Shown: piece after piece, positions 35,930-48,560 of the stretch | Layout: each line of letters opens with the position of its first letter | Position numbering within the stretch: the first letter of the stretch is position 1 | Assembly: GCF_932274485.2 (NCBI RefSeq) | Contig: NC_065880.2 | Coordinates: 79,169,730 to 79,233,729, forward strand | Direction of reading: 5' to 3' | Origin: Patella vulgata | Taxonomy: Eukaryota > Mollusca > Gastropoda > Patellidae | Length of the DNA stretch: 64,000 bases | Notes under the pieces: generated by a model | The model's input: the letters and a program-made list of their open reading frames with translations, nothing else | Database searches by the model: none | What the model was told of the DNA's origin: nothing | Translations under genes and position numbers: made by a program

Positions 35930-36301
35930 GCTGAGAGTGAAGATTTTCCCGCCACGAATCCGACGTCATTCAGTAATTCGCGACATACATCTCATAAATA
36001 CACTGTCATAGTTTTAGTGCACAAAAGTTTCTGGTTTTAAAACATAATTAAATACTATAGACTGACATAAATAAAACATGAATTTGAATCAGAAACAGGG
36101 TATAAAATAATTTATATTTGTTCTTGTCTATTTTACGACAACTGTATCGAACACATAGCTGAGTTTACGTTGCGATAACTTGTAAACCATCGAGATAACT
36201 GTCATTCCGTGTTAAAATACATGGGAAGAGTTATATTACAAGTTTACTGTATACTGTTTACAGTTAAATTGATAGTAAATTTACGATGATTTCTAACAGT
36301 G

Positions 36302-36352
36302 TGGCGCATTGTATGGCGTGCAACGTTAAACCCTATTTCATTTCTAAGCACG
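36302..36352 (+). mobile_element. SINE (family 1), right part after the transposon
   Basis: Continues the SINE begun at 25370, starting with the duplicated TG and ending in TTAAACCCTATTTCATTTC. Confidence 0.75.
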
Positions 36353-36392
36353 GGTGATTCTTGATATCCATTTAATTATATTTATTCCGCAG

Positions 36393-36531
36393 TTGTAACA
36401 TTGGTTGGAGGATCAAATTCTATGGAAGGACGAGTGATGGTATGGCACAACGGCTCATTTGGAAGAGTTTGTCCTGATGGTTTTGGACAGGAAGAAGCTC
36501 ATGTAGTGTGTCGTCAATTAGGATTTAACAA
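36393..36531 (+). CDS. SRCR domain, first-half exon
   Basis: A 139-bp exon between an AG acceptor (36391-36392) and a GTATGA donor (36532), phase 1 in and phase 2 out. It encodes VTLVGGSNSMEGRVMVWHNG, then FGRVCPDGF and VVCRQLGFN, the N-terminal half of an SRCR domain. The usual WGTVCDD reads FGRVCPD here. The second half follows 720 bp downstream at 37252, and the full domain has six cysteines, as in group A SRCR domains. It is unlike the duplicated SRCR domain on either side. Extracellular ligand binding is the usual role of the fold; the partner is unknown. Confidence 0.92.
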
Positions 36532-36810
36532 GTATGAATCTACAATGCCTTCCAATTCTATATAAAAGATAACGATAATTTTACCACTACGTCTTTTAAT
36601 TAAATTCACCCCATTCAATTCGTTATATACATATATTTTGCACTTTGATCATAACTTATTTTTTTATATGTTGGTTTGTCATATCGGTCAAAAATCAGTA
36701 GACAAAACCAATGTGGGATGTAACTAATTGCGTGTTCAACAGTCGACAGATATAAACATTTCTACTCAATCCATTGTATGTATTATCCTTTTATATAATC
36801 TTTCCTGATA

Positions 36811-37202
36811 TTAAAGGTACATTATGGGAGATTCGATAACGAGTTGACAGTTCTCACTATAATAGTTAAAAACTAGATAATGTAAAGGCAATTTGCTGAA
36901 AATTTCATTCAAATTGATCCACTATGCACCGAGAACTAAGCGATTGAAATTTCCGCCTAGCCTCGGTCATCATTACTAAAGTCAGTACAAGCAGCATTAT
37001 CCATTTAATCGTTAAATCGTGAAGGAAAGTAAGCAGTAAATCTGCTCATAATCCACTAATGATCACAAGTTAGCGATGCCATCTAGAGTTGATTATGGTC
37101 TGGATAGGTTAATTAATGTCTAATTAATAATTTAGATAGCATTTCAGGCCTAAAGAAAGACCTGCAATAGACAAATTTAGCTCTTGCATAATGTATGTTT
37201 AA
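36811..37202. mobile_element. TTAA-flanked MITE in the intron splitting an SRCR domain
   Basis: 392 bp. Ends TTAAAGGTACATTATGGG and GCATAATGTATGTTTAA are imperfect inverted repeats with TTAA at both ends. Same family as 18219-18514 and 10420-10764. It fills much of the 720-bp intron. Confidence 0.75.
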
Positions 37203-37251
37203 TGTTAATATTATAATCCAAAATTTTGTGTATAATCTTTCTATTTAACAG

Positions 37252-37421
37252 TGATGGTGGTGATCATGATATTAATGTTGATTTTGGTAAAGGATCAGGT
37301 CCCATTCTGGTATCTAATATTAATTGTAAAGGAAATGAGTCATATTTATCCAACTGCAAACGTCCAGAATACAGAATTGGAGAATGCAGTGGCACACCTG
37401 ATGCCTCGGTCGTTTGTAAAT
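37252..37421 (+). CDS. SRCR domain, second-half exon
   Basis: A 170-bp exon from the AG acceptor (37250-37251) to a GTAAGT donor (37422), phase 2 in and phase 1 out. It encodes DGGDHDINVDFGKGSG, then SNINC, LSNC, GEC and ASVVCK. It completes the domain begun at 36393 with cysteines 3 to 6. It leaves in phase 1, ready to join 44802-44949. Same size as the other second-half exons (170 bp), showing a repeated exon-pair module. Confidence 0.92.
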
Positions 37422-37974
37422 GTAAGTCTATAAAAACAGTAGCCAGTCATTCTTACAGGACATATATTAACAATCTTTTTGTATATCGGTCCTTTAATTT
37501 AAACTAAAGATATTACAAGACTCGTGTTAAAGTTAGATTGATCACTACATGCACATGAAGTCGATGACCTTGTTCAAAAAAATAATTAAACAATCGAGAC
37601 AATTTGATAATAGTCCCTGCATTTTAACATACATGAAAGGGTTTTAGTTTATTATTTTTGATATATATCTATGATCGTCCTTCGTCATTTAGTAACGTGG
37701 CCTATATTAAGTCCGGATTTCAATCTTAAAGAATCTGTTTGGATAAGATGAAAATAAGAGATCAAATAACATACAAGATACATTGTATATTAATCAGTCA
37801 GTAGTTACACACCTGGGTTATGTGTAGGGTATTCCTAGTTTGTGTCGAGTATACTAGACGATATTGACTTTCAGACTTATTTACAAAGGGAAATTATAAA
37901 GTTACCGTAGAAACGTTTTGAAAAAAATCATGTTCAAGTAAGAATTAATATTGAAATAACCCATTTGCGTTTTC
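37422..37974. other. Intron sequence, nothing recognised
   Basis: AT-rich, with no coding or repeat signal beyond a short trace near 37840-37855 of family 2 SINE wording (AGTTTGTGTCGAGT). Confidence 0.45.
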
Positions 37975-38195
37975 CTTAGCGTGGCGTGGTGTCGAATTCC
38001 CGGTTGTACTTGACAAGGAGTAGGGTTGCCTGTCCAACCTCGTGGGTTTTCTCCGGGTCCTCCGGTTTCCTCCCACTGCTAAAGACCCCTACGCGCAAGC
38101 GAATTATTGAAATAAAATTAAACTATATGTTAGTCCCGAAATGACCTAGTTTGTGTCGAGTGGACGTTAAACTCCATTTCTCTCTCTCTCTCGGT
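37975..38195 (+). mobile_element. SINE (family 2), nearly complete body
   Basis: Contains TCGAATTCCCGGTTGTAC (box B end), GGGTTTTCTCCGGGTCCTCC, CCTACGCGCAAGCGAATTAT and a CT-repeat tail. The A-box part of the head is missing. No clear target duplication. Confidence 0.8.
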
Positions 38196-38584
38196 TCTGA
38201 CGGAAATGCACGCAGACATTCTTGGATTTCGATTTTCGAAATCCATTTTCGGTTGCCCATTGTTGTCGTGAATTCTAACAAAGCTGCAATTTACGTTCGC
38301 TTATCCGCATGTCTGTATAGCCATAGCATATCAACCAACGTCATCAACATAAAAAGCGCCATTTGTACCTGGTTAAATGCATGCTGGGTTGGTATTAATT
38401 TTTATTGCAAAGACTGTTGGAGATAAAATACTCTCCTGAGGTCACCCCTGAGGTCAGAGAATATTGATCCCAGTCGTACCTTAAATGACCTATCTTCCAG
38501 TTGCAGTGTTCCACGCTCGTATCGCGACCTCGTTTAAGCGAATCACGAATCTCTGCAATTGAAAAACTATTATTATAACATTCA

Positions 38585-39223
38585 TCACTGCGGGACTTGA
38601 CGCCTAGTCCCCTTTTGATGTGTAATGCCCCGTAAGCCATCAGGGGGAGAAATTGGCTGATGAATTGAATGAAAATGACTGGCCAGAGAATTAGCCATAT
38701 CAGGAAATGTTAGTAAGGCGGTATTATCAACAATTAAATGGTTAACTGATAATGTACTACTTTTACCTTTAATCCTACTCCATACTGACTTGGATGTGGT
38801 ACAATAATTAATCCTTGAGACGAAACCTTGCCATGAAGATTTCTTTTGTTTGAAGTATTGTTCTACGGGCCTTGCCCGGACCGTTTGCAACAATATGGAA
38901 GGGTGGTTCTTAATTTGTCTCAAAATACGATCACGCTCTTTACGAGCAGATTTGCAATCGTCATTATACCATGCCTGTTTGAGACATACCCTTGCATTGA
39001 AGATTTCTTTTATTGTTCTACGGGCCTTCGTCTGGACCAGTTTGTATGCCGCAATATTCGCCATAGACGGGTGGTTCTTTAATCGTCTCAAAATACGATC
39101 ACGCTCTTTAAGAGCGGATTTGCAATTGTAATTATACCATGCATGGTTTATTGAAACGTTTTGGTTCAGTCGTGGTTTTTGGAATCGCCTGTTCAGAATC
39201 GAAGGCCATGGGCTCATCTGCAT
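38585..39223 (-). mobile_element. LINE fragment: endonuclease-RT linker region
   Basis: A 212-residue minus-strand frame with the W-x-x-x-x-C-K-S-A-x-K-E-R-D-R pattern, a KAR block, SSWQGFVSRIN and VWSRIKG, typical of the segment between endonuclease and reverse transcriptase in Jockey/CR1-type LINEs. The WYNYNCKSALKERDRIL block is repeated about 190 bp later as WYNDDCKSARKERDRIL, an internal duplication. No RT motifs remain. Confidence 0.7.
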
Positions 39224-39234
39224 TAAAAGGGAAT

Positions 39235-39735
39235 ACTAATAATAATAAATAATAGTGAGTTCTTATAGTGCGCACAGATCCATTAAAACTTAATGCTCAA
39301 TGCGAATTTAGCTCTCCAGGATAAAAACTTAACAACAACTAAAAAGGAGCTTCTTAAAACAGCTAAGTGATTGTGAATTCTTTAAGATCAAGGGTAATGA
39401 ATTCCATAGGCTTGGTGCAGTGTATGAGAAGCATCTATGACCGAATGTCTTAAGTCTATAGTTCAGTACCACCAGACGTAGTTCATGTTGGGACCGAAGA
39501 TTTCTTTGGGGGACATAATCAAGTAGCATTGCTTCACCTTTAAGGCATTTGTAGGCTATGCACATTAGTTTGAACTTCATTCTGCTTTCCCCCAGAAGCC
39601 AATGTAAATCCTTTAACAGTGGTGTGATATGGCAAGCTCTACTAGATTGGCCCACAATTCTAGCCGCATGGACCTCAAATAAAAGAAGAACGTTTTGCAA
39701 ATTTGATTCACTTGTTTCTTCTCAAGTTCAGAATC
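39235..39735 (-). mobile_element. LINE 3' end (CR1/L2-like C-terminus and tail)
   Basis: The minus frame (39329-39700) has AARIVGQSSRACHITPLLKD, LHWLLGESRMKFKL, then SLWNSLPLIL and CFKKLL, the standard C-terminus of these polymerases. The tail has GCGCACTATAAGAAC followed by AT-rich repeats. A SINE has inserted just upstream of it, and older LINE sequence may continue at 40030-40140. It is a different piece from 38585-39223, since the order is reversed for one element. Confidence 0.75.
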
Positions 39736-39744
39736 ACGATAAAC

Positions 39745-40020
39745 AGAGAGGGAGAGAGAAGTGGGGTTTAACGTCCACTCGACACAAACTAGGTCATTTC
39801 GGGACTAACATATGGCTTAATTTTATTTCAATAATTCGCTTGCGCGTAGGGGTCTTTAGCAGTGGGAGGAAAGCGGAGAACCCGGAGAAAACCCACGAGG
39901 CTGGACAGGCGACCCTACTCCTTGTCACGTACAACCGGGGATTCGAAACCACGCCAGTCGACTCAATGACAGAATTTATGATACAGCGCGCGCACGCTAA
40001 CCATTCAGCCCCCCCCCCCC
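39745..40020 (-). mobile_element. Full-length tRNA-derived SINE (family 2)
   Basis: Flanked by the 9-bp duplication ACGATAAAC at 39736-39744 and 40021-40029. On the minus strand it reads an A-box-like TGGTTAGCGTGC, a B-box-like TTTCGAATCCCC, the family body and a GA/CT tail. A run of C marks the junction at the head. This is the reference copy for the family. Confidence 0.9.
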
Positions 40021-40140
40021 ACGATAAACACCTTATACAACTTCCACCGCTGGAGTCTTTCAACCGGAGAGGGACACGACCCCTTTCCGTTCTAGGTAGA
40101 AGTATTAGGAAGGATCCCAACAACTTCATAAGATGAACCC

Positions 40141-41299
40141 TCGCCAGGCAGATAAATTTTGAAGTTGAATCGAGCTCTCACATGTCTGAGAGGAGCGGGG
40201 TAGATACGCCTTTATTATTGTAATGTTCAAAACGGTCCACCATAGTATTTTTGGATAAAAGAGTCTTCTTTTAGTAGTATTGAAGTGTGTATGCAACTGG
40301 TGTGATTGTGTCTACTTTTCAAATTATTATGGTATAGAAAAAGCGTGCTTAGAAATACAGCGAAAATGGCGTGAATGTGAATGTCAATACGTGTGAGACC
40401 GTCTTCTCAAACGGCGGTCGTGATATCGTTTTTTTTACCGAGACACTGTATGTAATTTAGTGAACTATTTATTTAACTGTGTGAACAGTGAACGTTGTTT
40501 TTTTTTGTGAACTCTTTGTGAAATTAGACTCAATTGCCGAGTCAGCTGTGAATCATGATTTATATTATAGGTTTAACATTAGATATCGTGGACTGAGAAC
40601 TGTCAAAACAGAATATTATGTGAAGTATGAATGTAACTTTGTGTCTTTTTAGCTTATATTATTAACATTAATCTGATTTATTATTAAACCGTCGATTCGT
40701 TCAATCAACACAAAACTCTGTTGTTTTGTTCAAGTTATTTAAAAGGCTGCAATTCAGTATTATGATACTGACCTTTGACCCCTGAAGTGACCCGCTGACA
40801 AAATTAGAGTGTCTGGCGTACAAACTGTGCGTCATAAACGCCGTGAAAGAAACGTGTCACAATTATGATCTGATATTTTTGGGCATTACTACTATATTTG
40901 GCCAGGTTATTTAAGTCTGTCTGAACAGAAATGGATTTTGTAGAAACTTTTACAGCACCAACTAAGATTTCCCTTGTGGTGCATTAGGAAAATTTGCCGT
41001 AAGTTTTAGTGCCTCCCTGTCATCAAAATATGAGATTTTTTGTTCACACATAATTTGTTGCTTTGGTTTCTCTTTCTGCTAAATAGGACATTCGCGAGAA
41101 TTAAGCAAAGTGCTTATGACTATAGGTCCCACTGGGTAAATATCATCGGCGATGTGGAAATAAACCAATTTTCTCGCGATGGCTCCCAATAGTTTTGCCA
41201 AAAAACGGAGTAGTCCCACAAGAAATGCCTTGCGACGTGCCATCGTGGATGGTCCTGTAAACGTTCATAAATCTTCTGGGAATGGCCGCGATGTTCGGA
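40141..41299. other. Intron sequence, no recognised gene
   Basis: AT-rich, with T runs. Bases 41150-41370 have a higher GC content and open frames on both strands, but none with known motifs. Confidence 0.4.
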
Positions 41300-42300
41300 A
41301 AAGCTCCGGTGTATCCATTGCCACATGGGGACCATATGGGGAACAATTGGGCTGTGGGACCAGGTGATACCACAAGGTCCCCATATAGGACCCATATTAT
41401 CTTACCACATACAAATGTACGCGAATACACTTTATTTTCATATATATATATTAATATCACAGAGACAAGCCAAATGATATAATGCTTACTTCTTTCTTAC
41501 ATTGATAATGTGACTTTATAGTGTGTGTATCTGGGGCCAATATGGAGTCTATATGGGATTACCCACATTAACAACTCTGTTTTTGTATACATGGGGCAAA
41601 TATGGTGTCCATATGGGATTACCCATGTGTGTATGTGGGGATAATATGGTATCTGTATGGGATTACATATAACTTTTGTATATCTGGGGCCAACATGGTA
41701 TCCATATGGGATTACTTATTAGTCTATGTATAAGTACATTATTGAATCCATACTTTTAGTTGTGTATATATTAATATCACAGAGATAAGCCAAATGATAT
41801 AATGGTTACTTCTTTTTTACATTGATAATCTGACCGTATAGTGTGTGTATCTGGGGCCAATATGGGATCTATATGGAATTTCCCACATTAATAACTCTGT
41901 TTTTGTACACATGGGACCAATATGGTGTCCATATGGGATTACCCGTTTGTGTATCTGGGGATAATATGGTATCTGTATGGGATTACATATAACTTTTGTA
42001 TATCTGGGGCCAATATGGTATCCATATGGGATTACTTATTAGTCTATGTATAAGTTCATTATTGAATCCATACTTTTAGTTGTGTATATATTAATATCAC
42101 AGAGATAAGCCAAATGATATAATGCTTACTTCTTTCTTACATTGATTACCTAACCTTATAGTGTGTGTATCTGGGGCCAATATGGGATCCATATGGGATT
42201 ACCCACATTAACAACTCTGTTTTGTATACATGGGGCCAATATGGTGTCCATATGGGATTACCCATGTGTGTATCTGGGGAGAATATGGTATCTGATATCA
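41300..42300. repeat. Satellite-like array, 320-bp higher-order period
   Basis: The marker CAAATGATATAATG recurs at about 41471, 41791 and 42111, exactly 320 bp apart. Each period contains three or four copies of a roughly 60-80-bp subunit of the form GGGGCCAATATGG, then TCCATATGGGATTAC. Three periods are present. Confidence 0.85.
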
Positions 42301-44950
<2,650 letters not shown>

Positions 44951-45237
44951 TAAATATATATTTTTTCCTCTGCATTTTCTTATATATATATATGTATATG
45001 TATCCAAAATATTGGCACAGCCGTAAAGCTGAAGTACTTTGTTTCACGGTAAATAATTCATTAAATCACAAAGACCACCACCTAATCTGGAACGCCCCTT
45101 AATCAAAGCAAAATTCTATCACAAGGACCGGTAGTTATGTATCTAAATGGCCAGATCTTCGATGTAAATGTTGCGGCCATATACATCGCAAAATAACAGA
45201 TATAATTTTCATAAATTTACTATTATTGTCAACGACA

Positions 45238-45664
45238 ATATTAATTGTAGTCTGGAGGCTCAGTGACGGGGGTCCATCAAATGGGCACAAAACCATACCA
45301 AACTTTTATATGGTAATCAGTCCGCCGTTGAGGCGTTTTCGAGATATTGGGAAATGAAATGAAATGAGGTTTAACGTCCTACTGTTCTGCTCCGAACTGG
45401 GATAATGAAAACGGGCATACGCCATACAGTGTGCTATGTGGGAAATTTTGCCCGGACAGCGGCACTACGGCCTACTTTCAGTGCAAATGACCTTATTTGA
45501 TCTTTAACCCCGAATATCTCGAAAACGCTCCAAACGCGGACTGATTACCACTCGGCAACGTATTCTACGCGAAATTTTACTATAGAAAAGTTGGGTCTGG
45601 TTTTGTGCCCATTTGATGGACCCCCACCACTGAGCCCCCAGACTACAATTAATATTGTGTCTCC
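45238..45664. mobile_element. Foldback MITE with SINE in loop (right copy)
   Basis: Counterpart of 46-472, nearly identical. One G-to-A change is visible in the SINE part. Confidence 0.75.
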
Positions 45665-45736
45665 GGTCTATTATTGTGACACAAAAAATCTCATGTGTCT
45701 TGACATGTAATTGTGTCAAAAATATTATATCGGAGA

Positions 45737-48172
45737 TACGGGCACACATCTATGGAAGGGTATCGCTGGCAATATTAAACTCTCTGCTACAATGTCTTTT
45801 CCATTGATTATATGTACAAAGTACAATGTACAAAGTCCTAATACCGGTAATGATAAAGTCAAAATACCTCTTAGGTAAGAGTTAAATGTAAAAAGTCAAA
45901 TATTCACGACACTAAAACAGGAAATCAGCTTAGCACACAATAAGAAATTTGCCATACTGCACACAGCGATGTATCTACTTCATACCTGTTCTCATATTAC
46001 CGAAAAGCACGTTCATTTCTATTTGTAAATATGTAAATAGTTTTCTAGTACATTGTATTTTCATAATTCAAATCCAATAAATATCACAGACTAACGATGC
46101 CATCGATTATGGTCTGGTTGATTAGTTAATTTGCCTAATTAATAATTTATGTAAGGCCCAACGAAAGTCCTGCAATAAGACAGTTTTAGCTCTTGCATAA
46201 TGCAGGTTTATGTGCCTGTGTGTGTGTGAGGGGGGTATTCAGTGTTAAAAAACAAGTCTTGATAGAACCAGCGGCTACCAGGCAGGATACGCCCACATTT
46301 TCGAGAGATGGAGAGAGAACAAGCTAAAAAGAAAGTGATTTTTCGTACAATCAGGGGCCATAATTTAGGAAGTTACGTTCCGATATGCGCAAATATTGAA
46401 AGGAACCACGATCTTTAGGTTATAAACTTACATTTCAAGTTTCAACAAAATCGGATAAAAATTGTGACCTCTATAGGGTCCACAACCTTGATATACCATA
46501 TTTTTAAGCTATTTGAGAACGAACGGCGGCCATTTTGTCTATCAGTTTTTGGCCGATTTTCACGAAATTGAACTCAGCCGTCCTAAGGGTTTAACGGTGA
46601 TATAATGATACGGCTTTTTAAATCGGATAAAAATTATGACCTCTATAGGGTCCACAAGCTAAAAACGCAATTTTTCGTACAATCAGGGGCCATAATTCAA
46701 GAAGTTACAGTCCCATATGCGCGAATATCGACAGGAACCGAGATCTTTGGGTTATAAACTTACATTTCAAGTTTCAACAAAATCGGATAAAAATTGTGAC
46801 CTCTATAGGGTCCACAACCTTGATATACAATATTTTTACGCTATTTGAGAACGAACAGCGGCCATTTTGTCTGTCAGTTTTTGGCCGATTTTCACGAAAT
46901 TCGAACTCAACTGTCCTAAGGGATTAGCGGTGATATTATAATACGGTTTTTTAAATCGGATAAAAATTATGACCTCTATAAGGTCCACAAGCTAAAAACA
47001 CGATTTTTCGTACAATCAGTGGCCATAATTCAGGAAGTTATGTTCCGATATGCGTGAATATCAAAAGGAACTGAGATCTTTGGGTTATAAAATTTATTGC
47101 CATGATTGCGGAGGGGGGGGGGGTGTATTCAATGTGAAAATACAGGTCTTAATCCGAAATTCTCGATACTACACTACCTATCACTAGAAGCACGCCCATT
47201 GCTGCTTAAAGATATGTAAATAATTTACTGGCACATTTAGATTAGCATACCTTGAAAAACATCGCGTGTTAGGAAACACCATTTAAGGCCTATTAAGTAA
47301 AAATACTGGTCTAAATACGAAATTCCAGATACCATGTTACGTATCACTGATTGCTCTTTTCAAATATGCAAATATTTTTTGGGCACAATCATATTTGCAT
47401 AACTTTACAAAATAAGATTAAAGTTGAAGTGAAGGAAGGATGGGGGGGGGGGGGGGGCTAAACTAAACTAAAAAATGAATTGTCATTCCTCTCTTTAAAT
47501 ATATTATTTAATGCTTATATATTGTTGGGTTTTTCTTAATGGACAAAGTTAATTAGACTGTACTTAACTCTATTTATAGAAAGACCGTCAAAATACGGGT
47601 ATTTATACGAAATCCCAATTATTTTGTTATAAATTACTGGAAAGTATGTTTCTGTGGCTATTTGAATCTATCAAATATATCCTGGCACATTTAGGATTAC
47701 GCACGGTCGTCTAGATAGTTTCTTATAGTGTACCAGCTTGATTTACTGTTATCGTGCGGTGAAAATCCTTATAGTGTGCTGGTTTATAGTGTGCCAGGTT
47801 TCTGTATATGTTAATAGGTCGCGTGATATCCTACATTTGCATATGAAAGTTGATGCTGTGCGAAAGATGCTATGTAGAAAGCGTGAAGGAGAAATGAGAT
47901 GTGGCAGAGCGCAAATGTAAAACGTAATGAGAGAAATGTAAAATGTAGACACGTCAATCAAAGAATTTTCTAACAAATCATTTGTCTCATTGACACTTAC
48001 CATTAGACATTTTACATTTAACTCTTGCCTTAGAGGTATTTTGACTTTATCATTACCGGTATTAGGACTTTTTACATTGTACTTTTTACGTACCATCAAT
48101 GTAAACGACATGGTCACAGGCCATTTAATATTGGCAGCGATACCCTTCCATACACATCTACGGGATAGAGTA
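45737..48172. mobile_element. Inverted-ended element with 334-bp internal repeats (right copy)
   Basis: Counterpart of 545-2968, with the same arms and internal repeats. It differs mainly in GT/G run lengths (46216-46234 and 47440-47470). Confidence 0.6.
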
Positions 48173-48560
48173 CGCAACGGGATTGTATTATTGAAAATTG
48201 GCACTTACGTGTACAACACCTACAAGTGAAATTTCAAATTTTCCCTTTTATAAAATGAAAGTCGATGACATGACAAAAAGCTAATTAATGGAAAACCATT
48301 TTATTACAAACAAAAAAACGTTCCTCTCCGTAAAAGTCGATATGTAACAATTAGCTATTCACATTAATGTTCTTAATCTATCCCAGGATTATCTTCCACT
48401 CATTGTTCCTAAATTGTACATATAGACAACAGATTAACACACGTGTATAAATGGGTTCTGTTAGTTATCTATGTGACAGTCAATGTCTACAATCAGACAA
48501 TGTGTACAATGCCTGAAATATACCAGTCAATGTGTACATTGCCGGGTTAGGGTTAGGTTT

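Larger units (their letters stand above)
25542..36301 (-). mobile_element. Whole-looking 10.76-kb CACTG-ended CMC/EnSpm-like DNA transposon
   Basis: The termini are CACTGTTAGAA and TTCTAACAGTG, perfect 11-bp inverted repeats. Insertion into a SINE doubled TG: left flank CTCATG, right flank TGGCGC. CACTA/CMC elements have CACTA- or CACTG-type ends and 2-3-bp target duplications. It carries two minus-strand genes reading toward the left end: a six-exon SAM-type accessory gene (29528-35929) followed by the transposase (26561-29224), 303 bp apart. Subterminal inverted repeats are at 25561-25820. Guests inside it are a 334-bp-family fragment (26208-26410) and an hAT-like MITE (29728-29931). Both genes are open throughout, which suggests recent activity. 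Confidence 0.85.

Noticed and set aside
39558-40136. 192-codon plus-strand open frame
   Set aside because: It crosses the antisense of a LINE end and a reversed full-length SINE; the frame is produced by repeats.
41143-41460. Open frames on both strands near the 320-bp array
   Set aside because: No known motif. They overlap each other and run into satellite sequence.
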